The translations under genes were made by a program, and so were the position numbers. Shown here piece after piece: positions 8,805 through 18,155 of a DNA stretch of 64,000 bases. The stretch is taken from positions 147,514 to 211,513 of the forward strand of contig NZ_JACSQD010000005.1 in assembly GCF_014836775.1 (NCBI RefSeq), read 5' to 3'. Each line of letters begins with the position of its first letter. Within the stretch, counting starts at the first letter, position 1. The notes beneath the pieces are model-generated. The model was not told the origin of the DNA and did not search any database. It saw only the letters and a program-made list of their open reading frames with translations. This DNA is from Arthrobacter gallicola. GTDB lineage: Bacteria; Actinomycetota; Actinomycetes; Actinomycetales; Micrococcaceae.

Positions 8805-10927
8805 TGTTCGCCCTGTTTTCCCCCGGTACGGAGCTGAGCCGGTTCCGCCGCGGCACCCTGCCCAAGATCGCCGTCGTCGTGATGCTTTTTATCCCCCTGA
8901 TCTACGGCGCACTGTACCTCTGGGCCTTCGATTCACCCGACAAAAACCTGGACGGACTCTCCGTTGCCCTGGTCAATGAAGATGCCGGGGCCGACCAGGA
9001 CGGTGAGTTCCTCAATGCCGGCGAGGAACTGACGCAGAAGCTCCTGGACGGCGCGGATCTCGACTGGCACCCGACGGATGCAGCGGACGCCGCAGACGGT
9101 GTGGAGGACGGCACCTACTACCTCTCGCTGACCATCCCCGAAGACTTTTCCGCCAGCGCCGTTTCCGTCGGCACGGACAACCCCGTGCCGGCACGGCTGA
9201 AGGTCGATTACAACGACTCCAACAACTTCCTGGCGGGCGTGCTGGGTAAGCAGGCCATGGCCCAGGTCCAGGCCGCTGTCTCCTCTGAACTCGGCAACCA
9301 GGTGGCCTCGACCATGCTGGTGGGCCTGAACGACGCCGGAACCGGGCTCCGTGACGCTGCCGACGGCGCCGGGGAACTCAGCACGGGCATCGACTCGGCC
9401 GTCGACGGCGCAGGCCAGCTCGTCGCCGGACTCGGCAGCCTGGCTGACGGCACGCTCACCCTGCAGGACGGCGCCTTCCGCCTGTCCTCCGGAGCCGGCC
9501 AGCTGGCCTCCGGCCTCAGCGAACTGACCGCGGGCACCTCACAGGTGGCCGCAGGCAGCAACGCCCTTTCCGCCGGCGCCGATTCACTGGCCACCGGAAC
9601 CTCCACCCTCGCAGCCGGCGCTTCCGACGTCGCGAACGGTGCCGCTTCCCTCAACAGCAACCTCGGGACCCTCTCGGACAAGCTGGGCGCAGCCGTCCCG
9701 CAGGCAAAGTCCCTGGACGCCGGCGCCGCGCAGGTCTCCACCGGACTGGACCAGGTCGTCTCCGCGCTCAAGGCCCAGGACCCCAGCAACCCGCTCCTGG
9801 CCCAGCTCGAACCGTTGGCTGCGGGCGCACAGCAGGTGGCCGGCGGCACCTCAACCCTGCAGTCGGGAATTGCCGAAGCGGCAGCCGGTGCCGGGCAGCT
9901 CTCCGCCGGCAGCTCCACGCTCTCCAGCGGCGCGGCCCAGGTGGCCGCCGGCGCACAGTCCGCCGCGGGCGGCGCAGCCGAACTCTCCGGGGGCGCCGCA
10001 ACGCTCGCTTCCGGCGCTGCACAGGTTGATGCCGGTGCACGCAGTGCCGAAAGCGGCGCCAATGAGCTCGCCACCGGTGCCAGCACCCTCAGCAGCGGCA
10101 CCACGGACCTGGCCTCCGGCGCCGGGGAACTGCTCGACGGCGGCACGGCCCTCTCCGAAGGCGCCGAACAGCTCTCCGACGGCAGCCACACCCTCGCTGA
10201 TGCCCTCGCGGCCGGCGGCCAGGCACTGCCGGAGGACTCCAGCGACCTGATCGACGCCAAGGCATCCGTCGCGGCGAGCCCGGTGGAGCTGGACACGGAG
10301 TACACTTCGGAGGCTTCCAGCTTCGGTGAAGGTTTTGCCCCCTTCTTCCTGGCCCTGGCCACCTTCGTCGGCGCGCTCATCACCTGGCTGCTCCTGCGTG
10401 CCCTGCCCACCCGGGCACTGGCCGCCGGCGTCTCCGGCTTCCGCGCCGCCACCACCGGCCTGGTTCCGGCACTGGCGATCGGTCTGGGCCAGGTGCTCAT
10501 CATGATGGCAGTGCTGGTCTGGGGCCTGGATATCCACCCCGCCTATCTGCTCGGCACCGGAGCCTTCCTGTACCTGACCACGGTGGCGTTCCTTGTCCTG
10601 CAGCAGATGCTGATCATTGTGCTTGGCACCGCGGCCGGCCGGGTTGCCTCCCTGGTCCTGCTGATGCTTCAGCTGAGCTCCTCCGGCGGCACCTACCCGG
10701 TGGAAACCACCCCCGGGTTCTTCCAGGCGCTCCACCCGTTTATGCCGGCCACGTACGTGGTCAACGGTCTGCGGGCTCTGATCACCGGCGGCGTGGACGC
10801 CCGGATGTGGATCGCCGTCGCATTCCTGGCCATTCTGACCGCAGTCTGCGTCGCGATCAGCGCACTGAGCGCCGGCAAGCAGCGCATGTGGACGATCAAG
10901 CGGCTGCACCCGGAGCTGCACCTCTAA
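8804..10927 (+). CDS. YhgE/Pip family membrane protein
   Basis: Large membrane protein of the YhgE/Pip (phage infection protein) family, 707 aa. There is one N-terminal transmembrane helix (about 20-40) and an extracytoplasmic domain with the family motif VALVNEDAG. Then comes a long helical region of short Leu/Gly/Ala repeats (LxxGAxxLxxG, nt about 9340-10230), and about five to six C-terminal helices. The N- and C-terminal halves resemble ABC-2-type permeases. Start at 8804 was chosen over an in-frame upstream start because AGGAGG sits 7 bp before it and it overlaps the ATPase stop. Confidence 0.88.
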   Translation: MFALFSPGTELSRFRRGTLPKIAVVVMLFIPLIYGALYLWAFDSPDKNLDGLSVALVNEDAGADQDGEFLNAGEELTQKLLDGADLDWHPTDAADAADGVEDGTYYLSLTIPEDFSASAVSVGTDNPVPARLKVDYNDSNNFLAGVLGKQAMAQVQAAVSSELGNQVASTMLVGLNDAGTGLRDAADGAGELSTGIDSAVDGAGQLVAGLGSLADGTLTLQDGAFRLSSGAGQLASGLSELTAGTSQVAAGSNALSAGADSLATGTSTLAAGASDVANGAASLNSNLGTLSDKLGAAVPQAKSLDAGAAQVSTGLDQVVSALKAQDPSNPLLAQLEPLAAGAQQVAGGTSTLQSGIAEAAAGAGQLSAGSSTLSSGAAQVAAGAQSAAGGAAELSGGAATLASGAAQVDAGARSAESGANELATGASTLSSGTTDLASGAGELLDGGTALSEGAEQLSDGSHTLADALAAGGQALPEDSSDLIDAKASVAASPVELDTEYTSEASSFGEGFAPFFLALATFVGALITWLLLRALPTRALAAGVSGFRAATTGLVPALAIGLGQVLIMMAVLVWGLDIHPAYLLGTGAFLYLTTVAFLVLQQMLIIVLGTAAGRVASLVLLMLQLSSSGGTYPVETTPGFFQALHPFMPATYVVNGLRALITGGVDARMWIAVAFLAILTAVCVAISALSAGKQRMWTIKRLHPELHL

Positions 10928-10979
10928 GATCAATCATGGAAACAACGCATCACCCAACCCGGATAAAAGGACACATGGC

Positions 10980-11543
10980 ATGGCACGGGTAACAGGCACC
11001 AAGCGGTCAATCCTCGACGCCGCGGTGGAGCTGGCATCCCTGAATGGGATCACCGGCACCACCATGGAGGATGTGGCCGTGCGTGCCGGCGTCGCCAAGG
11101 GCAGCGTTTATTACAACTTCTCCTCCAAGGACAAGCTGTTCGAACAGCTGCTGCTGGACGGTGTTGGCACCCTGGCGGAGACCCTGCGCGAGGCCCGGGG
11201 AACAAAAACCGGCACCCCCGCCCTGCGGTCCATGGTGGACGCCATCCTGGAACTGGTTGCCAGCAACCAGCCGATGGCGAAGCTGATCGCGGCGGAGATT
11301 TTCCGGACCGACCGGTCCTGGCAGTCTCCGCTGCAGCTGGTGCGCCGGGAAGCGCTCGCGGAGTTCGTGGCGGTAATCCAGCACGCCCATCCCGACCGCC
11401 CCGACGCGGAGCTGATGGCAGGCACCGTGTTCGGAGCGGTCCTGGTGGGCGGCATCGAATGGCTGGTCTTCAGCCCGGACCGTTCCCTGCAGGAGGTCTC
11501 CGATTCGGTGATGTTTATGCTCTCCGGCAATCTGACCGCCTAG
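10980..11543 (+). CDS. TetR family transcriptional regulator
   Basis: A 187-aa regulator with an N-terminal helix-turn-helix (about residues 8-55: SILDAAVELA ... TTMEDVAVRAGVAKGSVYYNFSSKDKLF) and an all-helical ligand-binding C-terminal domain. It lies 52 bp downstream of the YhgE/Pip gene, same strand. It is most likely a local repressor acting on the two CTGACTGGTCAG sites at 8038-8070 (inference from co-location). The start is supported by AAAAGG about 9 bp upstream. Confidence 0.92.
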   Translation: MARVTGTKRSILDAAVELASLNGITGTTMEDVAVRAGVAKGSVYYNFSSKDKLFEQLLLDGVGTLAETLREARGTKTGTPALRSMVDAILELVASNQPMAKLIAAEIFRTDRSWQSPLQLVRREALAEFVAVIQHAHPDRPDAELMAGTVFGAVLVGGIEWLVFSPDRSLQEVSDSVMFMLSGNLTA

Positions 11544-11580
11544 CCGCCGAAGCTGGCCGCCGCTGTTTGTGCGCAGCAGG

Positions 11581-12486
11581 CTAGCTGCTGAGAATCAAGG
11601 TGTCCTTGCCGTCCTGCCGCGCAGCGCCCGTTGCCAGAAGCGGTTCGAGCACCCGGACCAGCGCCGTCATCGAATCATCGACTTCCAGCTGCACCGGGTA
11701 CTGGTAGGCGACCATGGCCAGCAGGGAGGCCACTGCCGCTTCCGCCTCGGATTCCTCCAGGGTGGTGTCATAACCCAGCAGCACGTCCGCCGGAGCGTCC
11801 GTGCGTTCGGAGGTGTAGCTGACGGCGAAGGCGGCAATCCTGCCGCCCTCGGCCTTCGGCTTGTCCCGCAGCACCACGGCACCGGCGGCACCGGCCGCGT
11901 CGTTCAGCAGCATCTGCTGCGCGCGGCCCAGGCTCATATCCGAGCGGTCCCAGGCGTGGACGGCATTGTAGAAATCCGCCACGGCACGGGTCAGTTCCAC
12001 CGACCCGGTGGCCGCCTCATCCAGCTGGGGCCCGTGGTCCTCGAAAACCGGCAGCTTCAGCCTGCCGGGTTCCACGACCACCACGCGGGAGCGCTGGATC
12101 GGTTCCAGGCCGGCTGCGGCCGCAAACGCCGCCCCCGGAGTGCCGGGCTCAACCTTCGCGCGCAGCTTGGTGACGCCCGACGGCGCGTTCTCGGCTTCCT
12201 TGCGGAGCATGCCAAGCAGGGTGGACCCGAGTCCGGCGCGGCGGTTCTCCCGCGCCACCTCGATGTACACCCACAGCCGGTCCGGGTGCAGGCTGGTCTC
12301 ATAGACCACCCCTGCCGCCACCGGCACGCCGTCGTCCTCCGCCACGATGCAGCGGCTCCACGGCTCGTTGGAGGAGGGCCGCAGCACGGCCCGGAAGTGC
12401 CCGGCTTCGCCGGTCTCCGGATCGCCCCAAAGCTGGACCAGCGCAAGGTCATCGTCCTCGCGCCATTCGCGGAAAGTCAGTGCCAT
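11581..12486 (-). CDS. GNAT family N-acetyltransferase
   Basis: A 301-aa protein with an N-terminal GNAT fold: motif A is YIEVARENRRAGLGSTLLGML at about residues 93-113, with the acetyl-CoA-binding RRAGLG loop. A second, more divergent half follows and may be a degenerate GNAT domain, as in two-domain acetyltransferases. The substrate is unknown. The ATG overlaps the upstream glyS stop (TAATG), so it is translationally coupled to glyS. It is convergent with the TetR gene, with a 37-bp gap. Confidence 0.8.
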   Translation of the reverse strand: MALTFREWREDDDLALVQLWGDPETGEAGHFRAVLRPSSNEPWSRCIVAEDDGVPVAAGVVYETSLHPDRLWVYIEVARENRRAGLGSTLLGMLRKEAENAPSGVTKLRAKVEPGTPGAAFAAAAGLEPIQRSRVVVVEPGRLKLPVFEDHGPQLDEAATGSVELTRAVADFYNAVHAWDRSDMSLGRAQQMLLNDAAGAAGAVVLRDKPKAEGGRIAAFAVSYTSERTDAPADVLLGYDTTLEESEAEAAVASLLAMVAYQYPVQLEVDDSMTALVRVLEPLLATGAARQDGKDTLILSS

Positions 12487-13874
12487 TACGCTCCAATCAG
12501 CCGTTCGGCGAGGTAACCCTCAACCTTGTCCAGGCTGACGCGCTCCTGGGCCATGGAATCGCGCTCGCGCACGGTCACGGCCTGGTCTTCGAGGGTGTCG
12601 AAGTCCACGGTGATGCAGAACGGGGTACCGATCTCGTCCTGGCGGCGGTAGCGGCGGCCAATCGCGCCGGCGTCGTCGAAGTCGATGTTCCAGTTGCGGC
12701 GCAGCTGCGCGGCGAGGTCCTTGGCCTTCGGGGACAGGTCCTCGTTGCGGCTCAGCGGCAGCACCGCGGCCTTGACCGGGGCCAGGCGCGGATCCAGGCG
12801 CAGCACGGTGCGCTTGTCCACGCCGCCCTTGGCATTGGGGGCCTCGTCCTCGGTGTAGGCGTCCACCAGGAACGCCATGAAGGAGCGGGTCAGGCCGGCG
12901 GCGGGCTCGATCACGTACGGGGTGAACCGTTCGTTGGTGGCCTGGTTGAAGTAGCTCAGCTCGGTGCCGGAGTGCTTGGAGTGCGTGCCCAGGTCGAAGT
13001 CGGTGCGGTTGGCAATGCCTTCCAGCTCGCCCCACTCGGAGCCCTGGAAACCGAAGCGGTATTCGATGTCCGTGGTGCCCTTGGAGTAGTGGCTGAGCTT
13101 CTCCAGCGGGTGCTCGAACAGGCGCAGGTTCTCCGGGTCGATGCCCAGGTCCGTGTACCAGTTCTTCCGGGTTTCAATCCAGTACTTGTGCCATTCCTCG
13201 TCCGTGCCGGGTTCAACGAAGAACTCCATTTCCATCTGCTCGAACTCGCGGGTGCGGAAGATGAAGTTGCCCGGGGTGATCTCGTTGCGGAAGCTCTTGC
13301 CGATCTGGCCGATGCCGAACGGCGGCTTCTTGCGGGAGGTGGTGAGGACGTTGTTGAAGTTCACAAAGATGCCCTGCGCAGTTTCCGGACGCAGGTAGTG
13401 CATGCCTTCTTCGCTGGCAACCGGGCCCAGGAAGGTCTTGAGCAGGCCGGAGAATTCCTGCGGCTCGGTCCACTGGCCCTTGGTGCCGCAGTTGGCGCAT
13501 GCGATGTCCGCCAGGCCGTTTTCCGGAGCGCGGCCCTTCTTCTCTTCGTATTCCTCTTCGAGGTGGTCAGCGCGGTAGCGCTTGTGGCAGCTCAGGCACT
13601 CGACCAGCGGGTCGGAGAAAACCTCGACGTGGCCGGAGGCTTCCCAGACCGCGCGCGGGAGGATGACGGCGGAATCCAGGCCGACGACGTCGTCGCGTCC
13701 GCGGACCATGGACTGCCACCACTGCTTCTTGATGTTCTCCTTGAGCTCTACACCGAGGGGCCCGTAGTCCCAGGCGGAACGCGACCCACCGTAGATCTCA
13801 CCCGACTGGAAAACGAAGCCCCTGCGCTTGGCGAGGGAGATGATCGGATCCAGTTTGGATTTGGTCGAAGCCAT
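12486..13874 (-). CDS. glyS: Glycyl-tRNA synthetase (single-chain alpha2 type)
   Basis: Class II aminoacyl-tRNA synthetase that charges tRNA-Gly. The 462-aa protein starts [20 protein letters not shown] and has motif 2 in the ...RNEITPG region, motif 3 near the C-terminal catalytic segment, and a four-Cys zinc-like set (CLSCHKRY ... CANCGTKG). Start at 13874 was chosen over a far-upstream in-frame start because the family N-terminus begins here. No T-box leader was recognised upstream. The following GNAT gene overlaps by one base. Confidence 0.96.
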   Translation of the reverse strand: MASTKSKLDPIISLAKRRGFVFQSGEIYGGSRSAWDYGPLGVELKENIKKQWWQSMVRGRDDVVGLDSAVILPRAVWEASGHVEVFSDPLVECLSCHKRYRADHLEEEYEEKKGRAPENGLADIACANCGTKGQWTEPQEFSGLLKTFLGPVASEEGMHYLRPETAQGIFVNFNNVLTTSRKKPPFGIGQIGKSFRNEITPGNFIFRTREFEQMEMEFFVEPGTDEEWHKYWIETRKNWYTDLGIDPENLRLFEHPLEKLSHYSKGTTDIEYRFGFQGSEWGELEGIANRTDFDLGTHSKHSGTELSYFNQATNERFTPYVIEPAAGLTRSFMAFLVDAYTEDEAPNAKGGVDKRTVLRLDPRLAPVKAAVLPLSRNEDLSPKAKDLAAQLRRNWNIDFDDAGAIGRRYRRQDEIGTPFCITVDFDTLEDQAVTVRERDSMAQERVSLDKVEGYLAERLIGA

Positions 13875-14032
13875 GGAATGGTACCGCCGTTCTTTCTGCT
13901 CATGCTGGCCGCTGGGTGCGGTCCGCTTCTGATCCCGTTCCCGCTCCTGAAACCCCGGCGGACGTGCACGGGGAGGGCGGCGAAGGGCAAAACCTATAGG
14001 TACCAGCTTAAGGTCACGGCGGCGAAAGGGGG

Positions 14033-15019
14033 CTATCGGCGCGCACGCCGGCGCAGCGGGCGGACTCCGGGCATGTTCCAGGGCAGGGTTGCGACGACGA
14101 TCGCGGCCAGCGTCAACGCCGTGCCGAAGACGGTTGCCGCAACCACCGTGGAGCCGGGAGCCGGGAAAACAAGGTCCAGCAGCAGTGAGCCGGTCAGCTG
14201 ACCGCCGATCAGGCCCAGGCTGGTCAGCAGCACACCGAGGGTCCGCACCAGCAGGGCACCCACCCCAATGAAGATGCAGCCCAGCGGCCCGCCAAGGTAG
14301 TACCACCAGGTGTCCGGCAGCGCATTTCCGGTTCCCGAGACGGCGACCTTCACCAGCCAGAGAACCAGCAGCGCCGCAAAGCCTGCCACGAAGTTCAGCA
14401 GCGTGGCGGTGATGGGCGATCCGTAGTGCATGCCGGTGGTCCCGTTCATCGCCTGCTGGAAGCTCATGGCCATGCCGGCGCTGAGCGGCAGCAGGACGGC
14501 CAGGAGCCAGTCCCCGGTTCCACCGCCGCCGGTGATTTTCGGGCTAACCGCCCACGCGACGGCCAAGATGGTCAGGACCGCTCCGACCACGCGCATCAGC
14601 GTCAGCGCTTTCTTCCCGCCGGGCCCAATGCCCATCCGGTCCACGACGAGTCCGGTGAGGGTCTGCCCGGCCACCGTCGCCACGGTAAACACGGCGACGC
14701 CGAGGATGGCGATGGTCAGGGTCTGCGTGAGGACGAACCATGCGCCGATCACCCCGGCCAGAATGTAGATCCTCGGGAACCGCCGCTCGCGCAGCGCCGG
14801 GAGGATCTGTCCGAAGCCTGCCCTGCCGCGCGGCAGGAGCACGCTGACCAGGATCATAACGGCCAGGCCCATGCCGAAGTTGACCAGCGCCGCTCCCAGG
14901 CTGTCATCCAGCGCTGCCCCCAGTTCTCCGTTGACCCGGGACTGGGCGGGGATGGCCATTCCGGCCAGCAAAGCGAGGGGAAGGCCGGCAGCGGCGGGAA
15001 GGCGAGAGGGCTGAAGCAC
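14033..15019 (-). CDS. DMT superfamily transporter (YdcZ/DUF606-like)
   Basis: A 328-aa membrane protein with about ten hydrophobic segments arranged as two similar halves. Each half begins with the YdcZ/DUF606-type pattern ([20 protein letters not shown] in the first, [18 protein letters not shown] in the second). The function is probably small-molecule efflux, and no substrate is suggested by the neighbours. GTG start with AAGG 7 bp upstream. It stops 158 bp before the glyS start on the same strand; whether they share a transcript is unclear. Confidence 0.82.
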   Translation of the reverse strand: MLQPSRLPAAAGLPLALLAGMAIPAQSRVNGELGAALDDSLGAALVNFGMGLAVMILVSVLLPRGRAGFGQILPALRERRFPRIYILAGVIGAWFVLTQTLTIAILGVAVFTVATVAGQTLTGLVVDRMGIGPGGKKALTLMRVVGAVLTILAVAWAVSPKITGGGGTGDWLLAVLLPLSAGMAMSFQQAMNGTTGMHYGSPITATLLNFVAGFAALLVLWLVKVAVSGTGNALPDTWWYYLGGPLGCIFIGVGALLVRTLGVLLTSLGLIGGQLTGSLLLDLVFPAPGSTVVAATVFGTALTLAAIVVATLPWNMPGVRPLRRRARR

Positions 15020-15127
15020 CGTTAAACCTTACTCCTGCCCGGGTGGCGGGGCGTCCCGCCGGTGCAGGGGGGGGTGTCCCGCCGGCAGTGGTGCAGGCGC
15101 CGGCACGATTTCCGGCAGAATAGAGCC

Positions 15128-15358
15128 ATGAGCTCAACCGATCCCCAAGACCTGCCCATCCGCGACGACATGATCCGCCTCGGCCAGGCGCTGAAGCTGG
15201 CGAACCTCGCCGAAGACGGCATTGATGCCAAAGAACTGATCGAGAACGGCATGGTCAAGGTCAACGGCGAGATCGAGGAACGCCGCGGCCGCCAGCTTCA
15301 TGCCGGTGACACCATCGAGGTCAACGGGGAAGCGGTCCGGATCGCCTCCGAAAGCTAG
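15128..15358 (+). CDS. RNA-binding S4 domain protein (YbcJ/YaaA-like)
   Basis: A 76-aa protein consisting almost entirely of one S4 RNA-binding domain (IRLGQALKLANLAEDG ... KELIENGMVKVNGEIEERRGRQLHAGDTIEVNG). Small stand-alone S4 proteins of this type are thought to bind structured RNA or ribosomal particles; the exact target is not evident here. Start at 15128 was preferred over an upstream in-frame extension that adds 22 unconserved residues. The 3' end nearly abuts the convergent hydrolase gene (4 bp). Confidence 0.85.
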   Translation: MSSTDPQDLPIRDDMIRLGQALKLANLAEDGIDAKELIENGMVKVNGEIEERRGRQLHAGDTIEVNGEAVRIASES

Positions 15359-15362
15359 GCGC

Positions 15363-16016
15363 CTAGCGCCGGCCCAGCACCGTGTGCGTCAGGAACTCCT
15401 TGACGTGCCCCAACTCCTGCATGCTGATGCTGTGTCCCATGCCCGCGTAGAGGACCTTCGTCAGCTTCGTGTACCCGTTCAGCCAGCCGTGGGTGTACTC
15501 CACCCGCGGTTCATCAATGACCGGATCGGCCTGGTCCCGGCCCCAGAAGAACGGCACCTTCAGTTCCGCAAGTTCCTCGTCGTGGAAGAAGGCATTACCT
15601 TCAGCCGGGACCACAAACCCTGAGAGGCCGACGACGGCGGCGAACTCCTCGGGCCGGTGCCGCAGCAGGGTGCTGGCCACGGCCATACCCATCGAGAACC
15701 CGAGCAGCGAGACGCTGGTGTGTTGGTCCCTGATGCTGTCCAGCCAATCGGAGACGTCCTGCACGGCGGAGACCACCCGGTCAACGGAGAAGTCGGGCTC
15801 GTTCATCAGCGGGAACCAGGTGTAGCCGGGTCCCAGCGCCATGGGCGCGCGGACCGAAGCAATGGTGAACTCTCCGGGCAGGTATTCGGCCAGGCCCATG
15901 AGGTCTTCTTCGTTGGCCAGGTATCCATGGAAGAGAACCAGCAGCGGAGTTCCGGCCCGCTCCGCCTCAGGCTTGGAGAAGAGCACAACCGGATTCCAAG
16001 GAGTGTTTTCAGTCAT
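15363..16016 (-). CDS. Alpha/beta hydrolase (phospholipase/carboxylesterase-like)
   Basis: A 217-aa serine hydrolase of the small esterase type. The oxyanion region is LLVLFHGYLANEEDL, the nucleophile elbow is GFSMG, Asp is in FFWGRDQADPVI, and His is in AGMGHSISMQELGHV. This matches the Ser-Asp-His triad order of the phospholipase/carboxylesterase family. No signal peptide, so probably cytoplasmic. Start is uncertain: ATG at 16016 is used, and an in-frame ATG three codons upstream (16025) is equally possible. Divergent from the SGNH hydrolase gene. Confidence 0.82.
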   Translation of the reverse strand: MTENTPWNPVVLFSKPEAERAGTPLLVLFHGYLANEEDLMGLAEYLPGEFTIASVRAPMALGPGYTWFPLMNEPDFSVDRVVSAVQDVSDWLDSIRDQHTSVSLLGFSMGMAVASTLLRHRPEEFAAVVGLSGFVVPAEGNAFFHDEELAELKVPFFWGRDQADPVIDEPRVEYTHGWLNGYTKLTKVLYAGMGHSISMQELGHVKEFLTHTVLGRR

Positions 16017-16090
16017 GATTTCCATTCTGGCATGCGCCTGGGCCCAACCTACGGTCGCGTAGCCGGCGCCCGGACAGCGATCATGGAGGA

Positions 16091-17005
16091 GTGACCCAAA
16101 ATCCTCAGCATCTTTCACCGCGCCCCGACAACAGCACCGCCGAGCCAGCGCCCGGAGCGGTTCCTGCGCCGTCGGGGGAACACCCCGGACATCCCTTCAA
16201 CCGCTACGTTGCGCTCGGTGATTCATTCACCGAAGGCATTGGCGACCCGAGTCCGGAAAGCCCGGGCGGGCACCGCGGCTGGGCGGACCGGGTGGCGGAG
16301 GAGCTCGCCCACGGGCACCCTGACTTCGCCTACGCCAACCTGGCCATCCGCGGCCGGCTGCTGAACCAGATCATCGACGAGCAGGTCCAGCCCGCCATTG
16401 ACCTGCACCCGGACCTGATAACCATCTGCGCCGGCGGCAACGACGTCATCCGCCCCGGCGGTGATCCGGACCGGCTGGCAGAGAAGATGGACAGCACCAT
16501 CGCCCAGCTCCGCGACACCGGGGCCACCGTTGTCCTCTTCACCGGACCCGACATCGGGGCGACGCCGGTGCTCGGCAGCGTCCGCGGCCGCGTCGCCATT
16601 TACAACGAGAATCTGCGCACCGTGGCCGCACGCCATGATGCAGTGCTGGCGGACATGTGGGCTCTGCGTGAACTCAGCAATCCGCAGATGTGGGCCCCGG
16701 ACCGGCTGCATTTCTCACCGCTCGGACACCACACGATTGCTGCCATGGTGCTCGATACTCTCGGCGTCGACCACAGCCTGGAACCCCAGGAGGTCAAGGA
16801 ACTCACGCACAAGAACTGGCGGACCGCGCGCTCGGAAGACCTCGACTGGGCCCGGGAGTACCTGGTCCCCTGGGTGGTCCGGCGCGTGCGCAAACGCTCC
16901 TCGGGTGACGGCATCTCGGCCAAACGCCCGGATGCCGGACCGTTCTTCGGCTCCGGCATGCCGCAGGGTTCAAGCGAGGCAGCCGACACCCTGGGTGAGG
17001 CGTAG
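16091..17005 (+). CDS. SGNH/GDSL family hydrolase
   Basis: A 304-aa esterase-like protein with the SGNH blocks in order: VALGDSFTEG (catalytic Ser), an N-containing block, ICAGGND, and the C-terminal DRLHFSPLGHH holding Asp and His. No obvious signal peptide or membrane anchor. The substrate is unknown (lipid or carbohydrate esters in the family). GTG start at 16091 is tentative: GGAGGA directly abuts it, which is unusually close. Convergent with metX, with a 13-bp gap. Confidence 0.85.
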   Translation: MTQNPQHLSPRPDNSTAEPAPGAVPAPSGEHPGHPFNRYVALGDSFTEGIGDPSPESPGGHRGWADRVAEELAHGHPDFAYANLAIRGRLLNQIIDEQVQPAIDLHPDLITICAGGNDVIRPGGDPDRLAEKMDSTIAQLRDTGATVVLFTGPDIGATPVLGSVRGRVAIYNENLRTVAARHDAVLADMWALRELSNPQMWAPDRLHFSPLGHHTIAAMVLDTLGVDHSLEPQEVKELTHKNWRTARSEDLDWAREYLVPWVVRRVRKRSSGDGISAKRPDAGPFFGSGMPQGSSEAADTLGEA

Positions 17006-17018
17006 CCGAGGGGTTTAC

Positions 17019-18155
17019 TTAGGCGAAGAAGTCCTGGTCCAGGACGGCCTTGAGCTGCAGGATATCGGTGAGGAAACCGTCGTGGCCGATCGGCGCGTTG
17101 ATCAGATGGACCGTGTTCTCTCCGGGCAGGGCGGCGGCCAGCTCGACGGACTGCTCCGGGAAGTACAGCCGGTCGCTGTCGACGGCGGCAACCAGGAATT
17201 CTGCTTCGGTGACCGAGAGTGCCTCAGCCAGGCTTCCCCGCCCGCGGGTGACGTCGTGGCTCATCAGCGCTTCGGTGAGGATGACGTAGCTGTTGGCGTC
17301 GAACCGGCTGGCGAGTTTCTGCCCCTGGTGGTCCAGGTAGCTCTCCACCTGATAGCGGCCGCGCTGGGCCGGGAGTTCCGCTGCCAGCGGGTCCTCCCCC
17401 GGCTGCGGCGTCCGGCCGAACCGGTACTGCAGTTCGGCCTCGGACCGGTAGGTGATGTGGGCGATCCGGCGGGCCAGGCCCAGGCCGGCCAGCGGTGCAC
17501 GTCCGTTGTAGTAGTCGCCGCCGTTGAAATCAGGGTCCAGCCGGATCGCCGCGACCTGGGCCTGGGCGAACGCGATCTGTTCCCCGGTGCTCGCGGCCGT
17601 GGCAGCAATGACTGCGCAGCGGGCAACGCGGGACGGTTCGGTCACCGCCCACTCCAGGGCGCGGGCCCCGCCGAGTGATCCGCCCAGCACGGCGTGCCAG
17701 CGGCGGATACCCAGCTGGTCCGCCAGCCGGGCTTCCGCCCGCACGGAATCGCGGATGGTGACGAAGGGGAACCGGGATCCCCAGGGCAGCCCGTCCGGGT
17801 CCGCCGAGGCAGGTCCGGTGGAGCCGTAGCAGCCGCCCACCATGTTGATCGAGACCACGAAGAAACGGTCCGTGTCCACCGTGCAGCCCGGCCCGACGAA
17901 CCCGTCCCACCAGCCAGGTTCATCGGTCTGCCCCTGGGCGACGTGCGTGCTGCCGGTCAGGGCATGCGGAATCAGGACTGCGTTGGAGGCATCGGCGTTC
18001 AGCTGCCCCCAGGTTTCATAGCCCAGCACTACGTCAGGCAGAATGCCGCCGGTCTCCAGCTCCAGGGTCCCGATCGAGGCGTACTGCAGCACCCCGTCGA
18101 TGGTGCTGACGGGGTGCTGCGGTGCGGGGGGATACGTTGTCACGCTGTACTTCAT
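17019..18155 (-). CDS. metX: Homoserine O-acetyltransferase
   Basis: Transfers an acyl group (acetyl in most actinobacteria) from acyl-CoA to homoserine, the first committed step of methionine synthesis. The 378-aa alpha/beta-hydrolase fold protein has the nucleophile in GGSLGGARALEW, and the Asp (AAVDSDRLYFPEQ) and His (APIGHDGFLTD) of the triad near the C-terminus. It starts 4 bp inside the metY stop (ATGA overlap). The metY-metX pair lies behind a SAM-IV riboswitch, so both should be shut down when SAM is plentiful. Confidence 0.95.
   Translation of the reverse strand: MKYSVTTYPPAPQHPVSTIDGVLQYASIGTLELETGGILPDVVLGYETWGQLNADASNAVLIPHALTGSTHVAQGQTDEPGWWDGFVGPGCTVDTDRFFVVSINMVGGCYGSTGPASADPDGLPWGSRFPFVTIRDSVRAEARLADQLGIRRWHAVLGGSLGGARALEWAVTEPSRVARCAVIAATAASTGEQIAFAQAQVAAIRLDPDFNGGDYYNGRAPLAGLGLARRIAHITYRSEAELQYRFGRTPQPGEDPLAAELPAQRGRYQVESYLDHQGQKLASRFDANSYVILTEALMSHDVTRGRGSLAEALSVTEAEFLVAAVDSDRLYFPEQSVELAAALPGENTVHLINAPIGHDGFLTDILQLKAVLDQDFFA

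Noticed and set aside
13875..14032. T-box leader before glyS
   Set aside because: No specifier loop or T-box consensus could be recognised.
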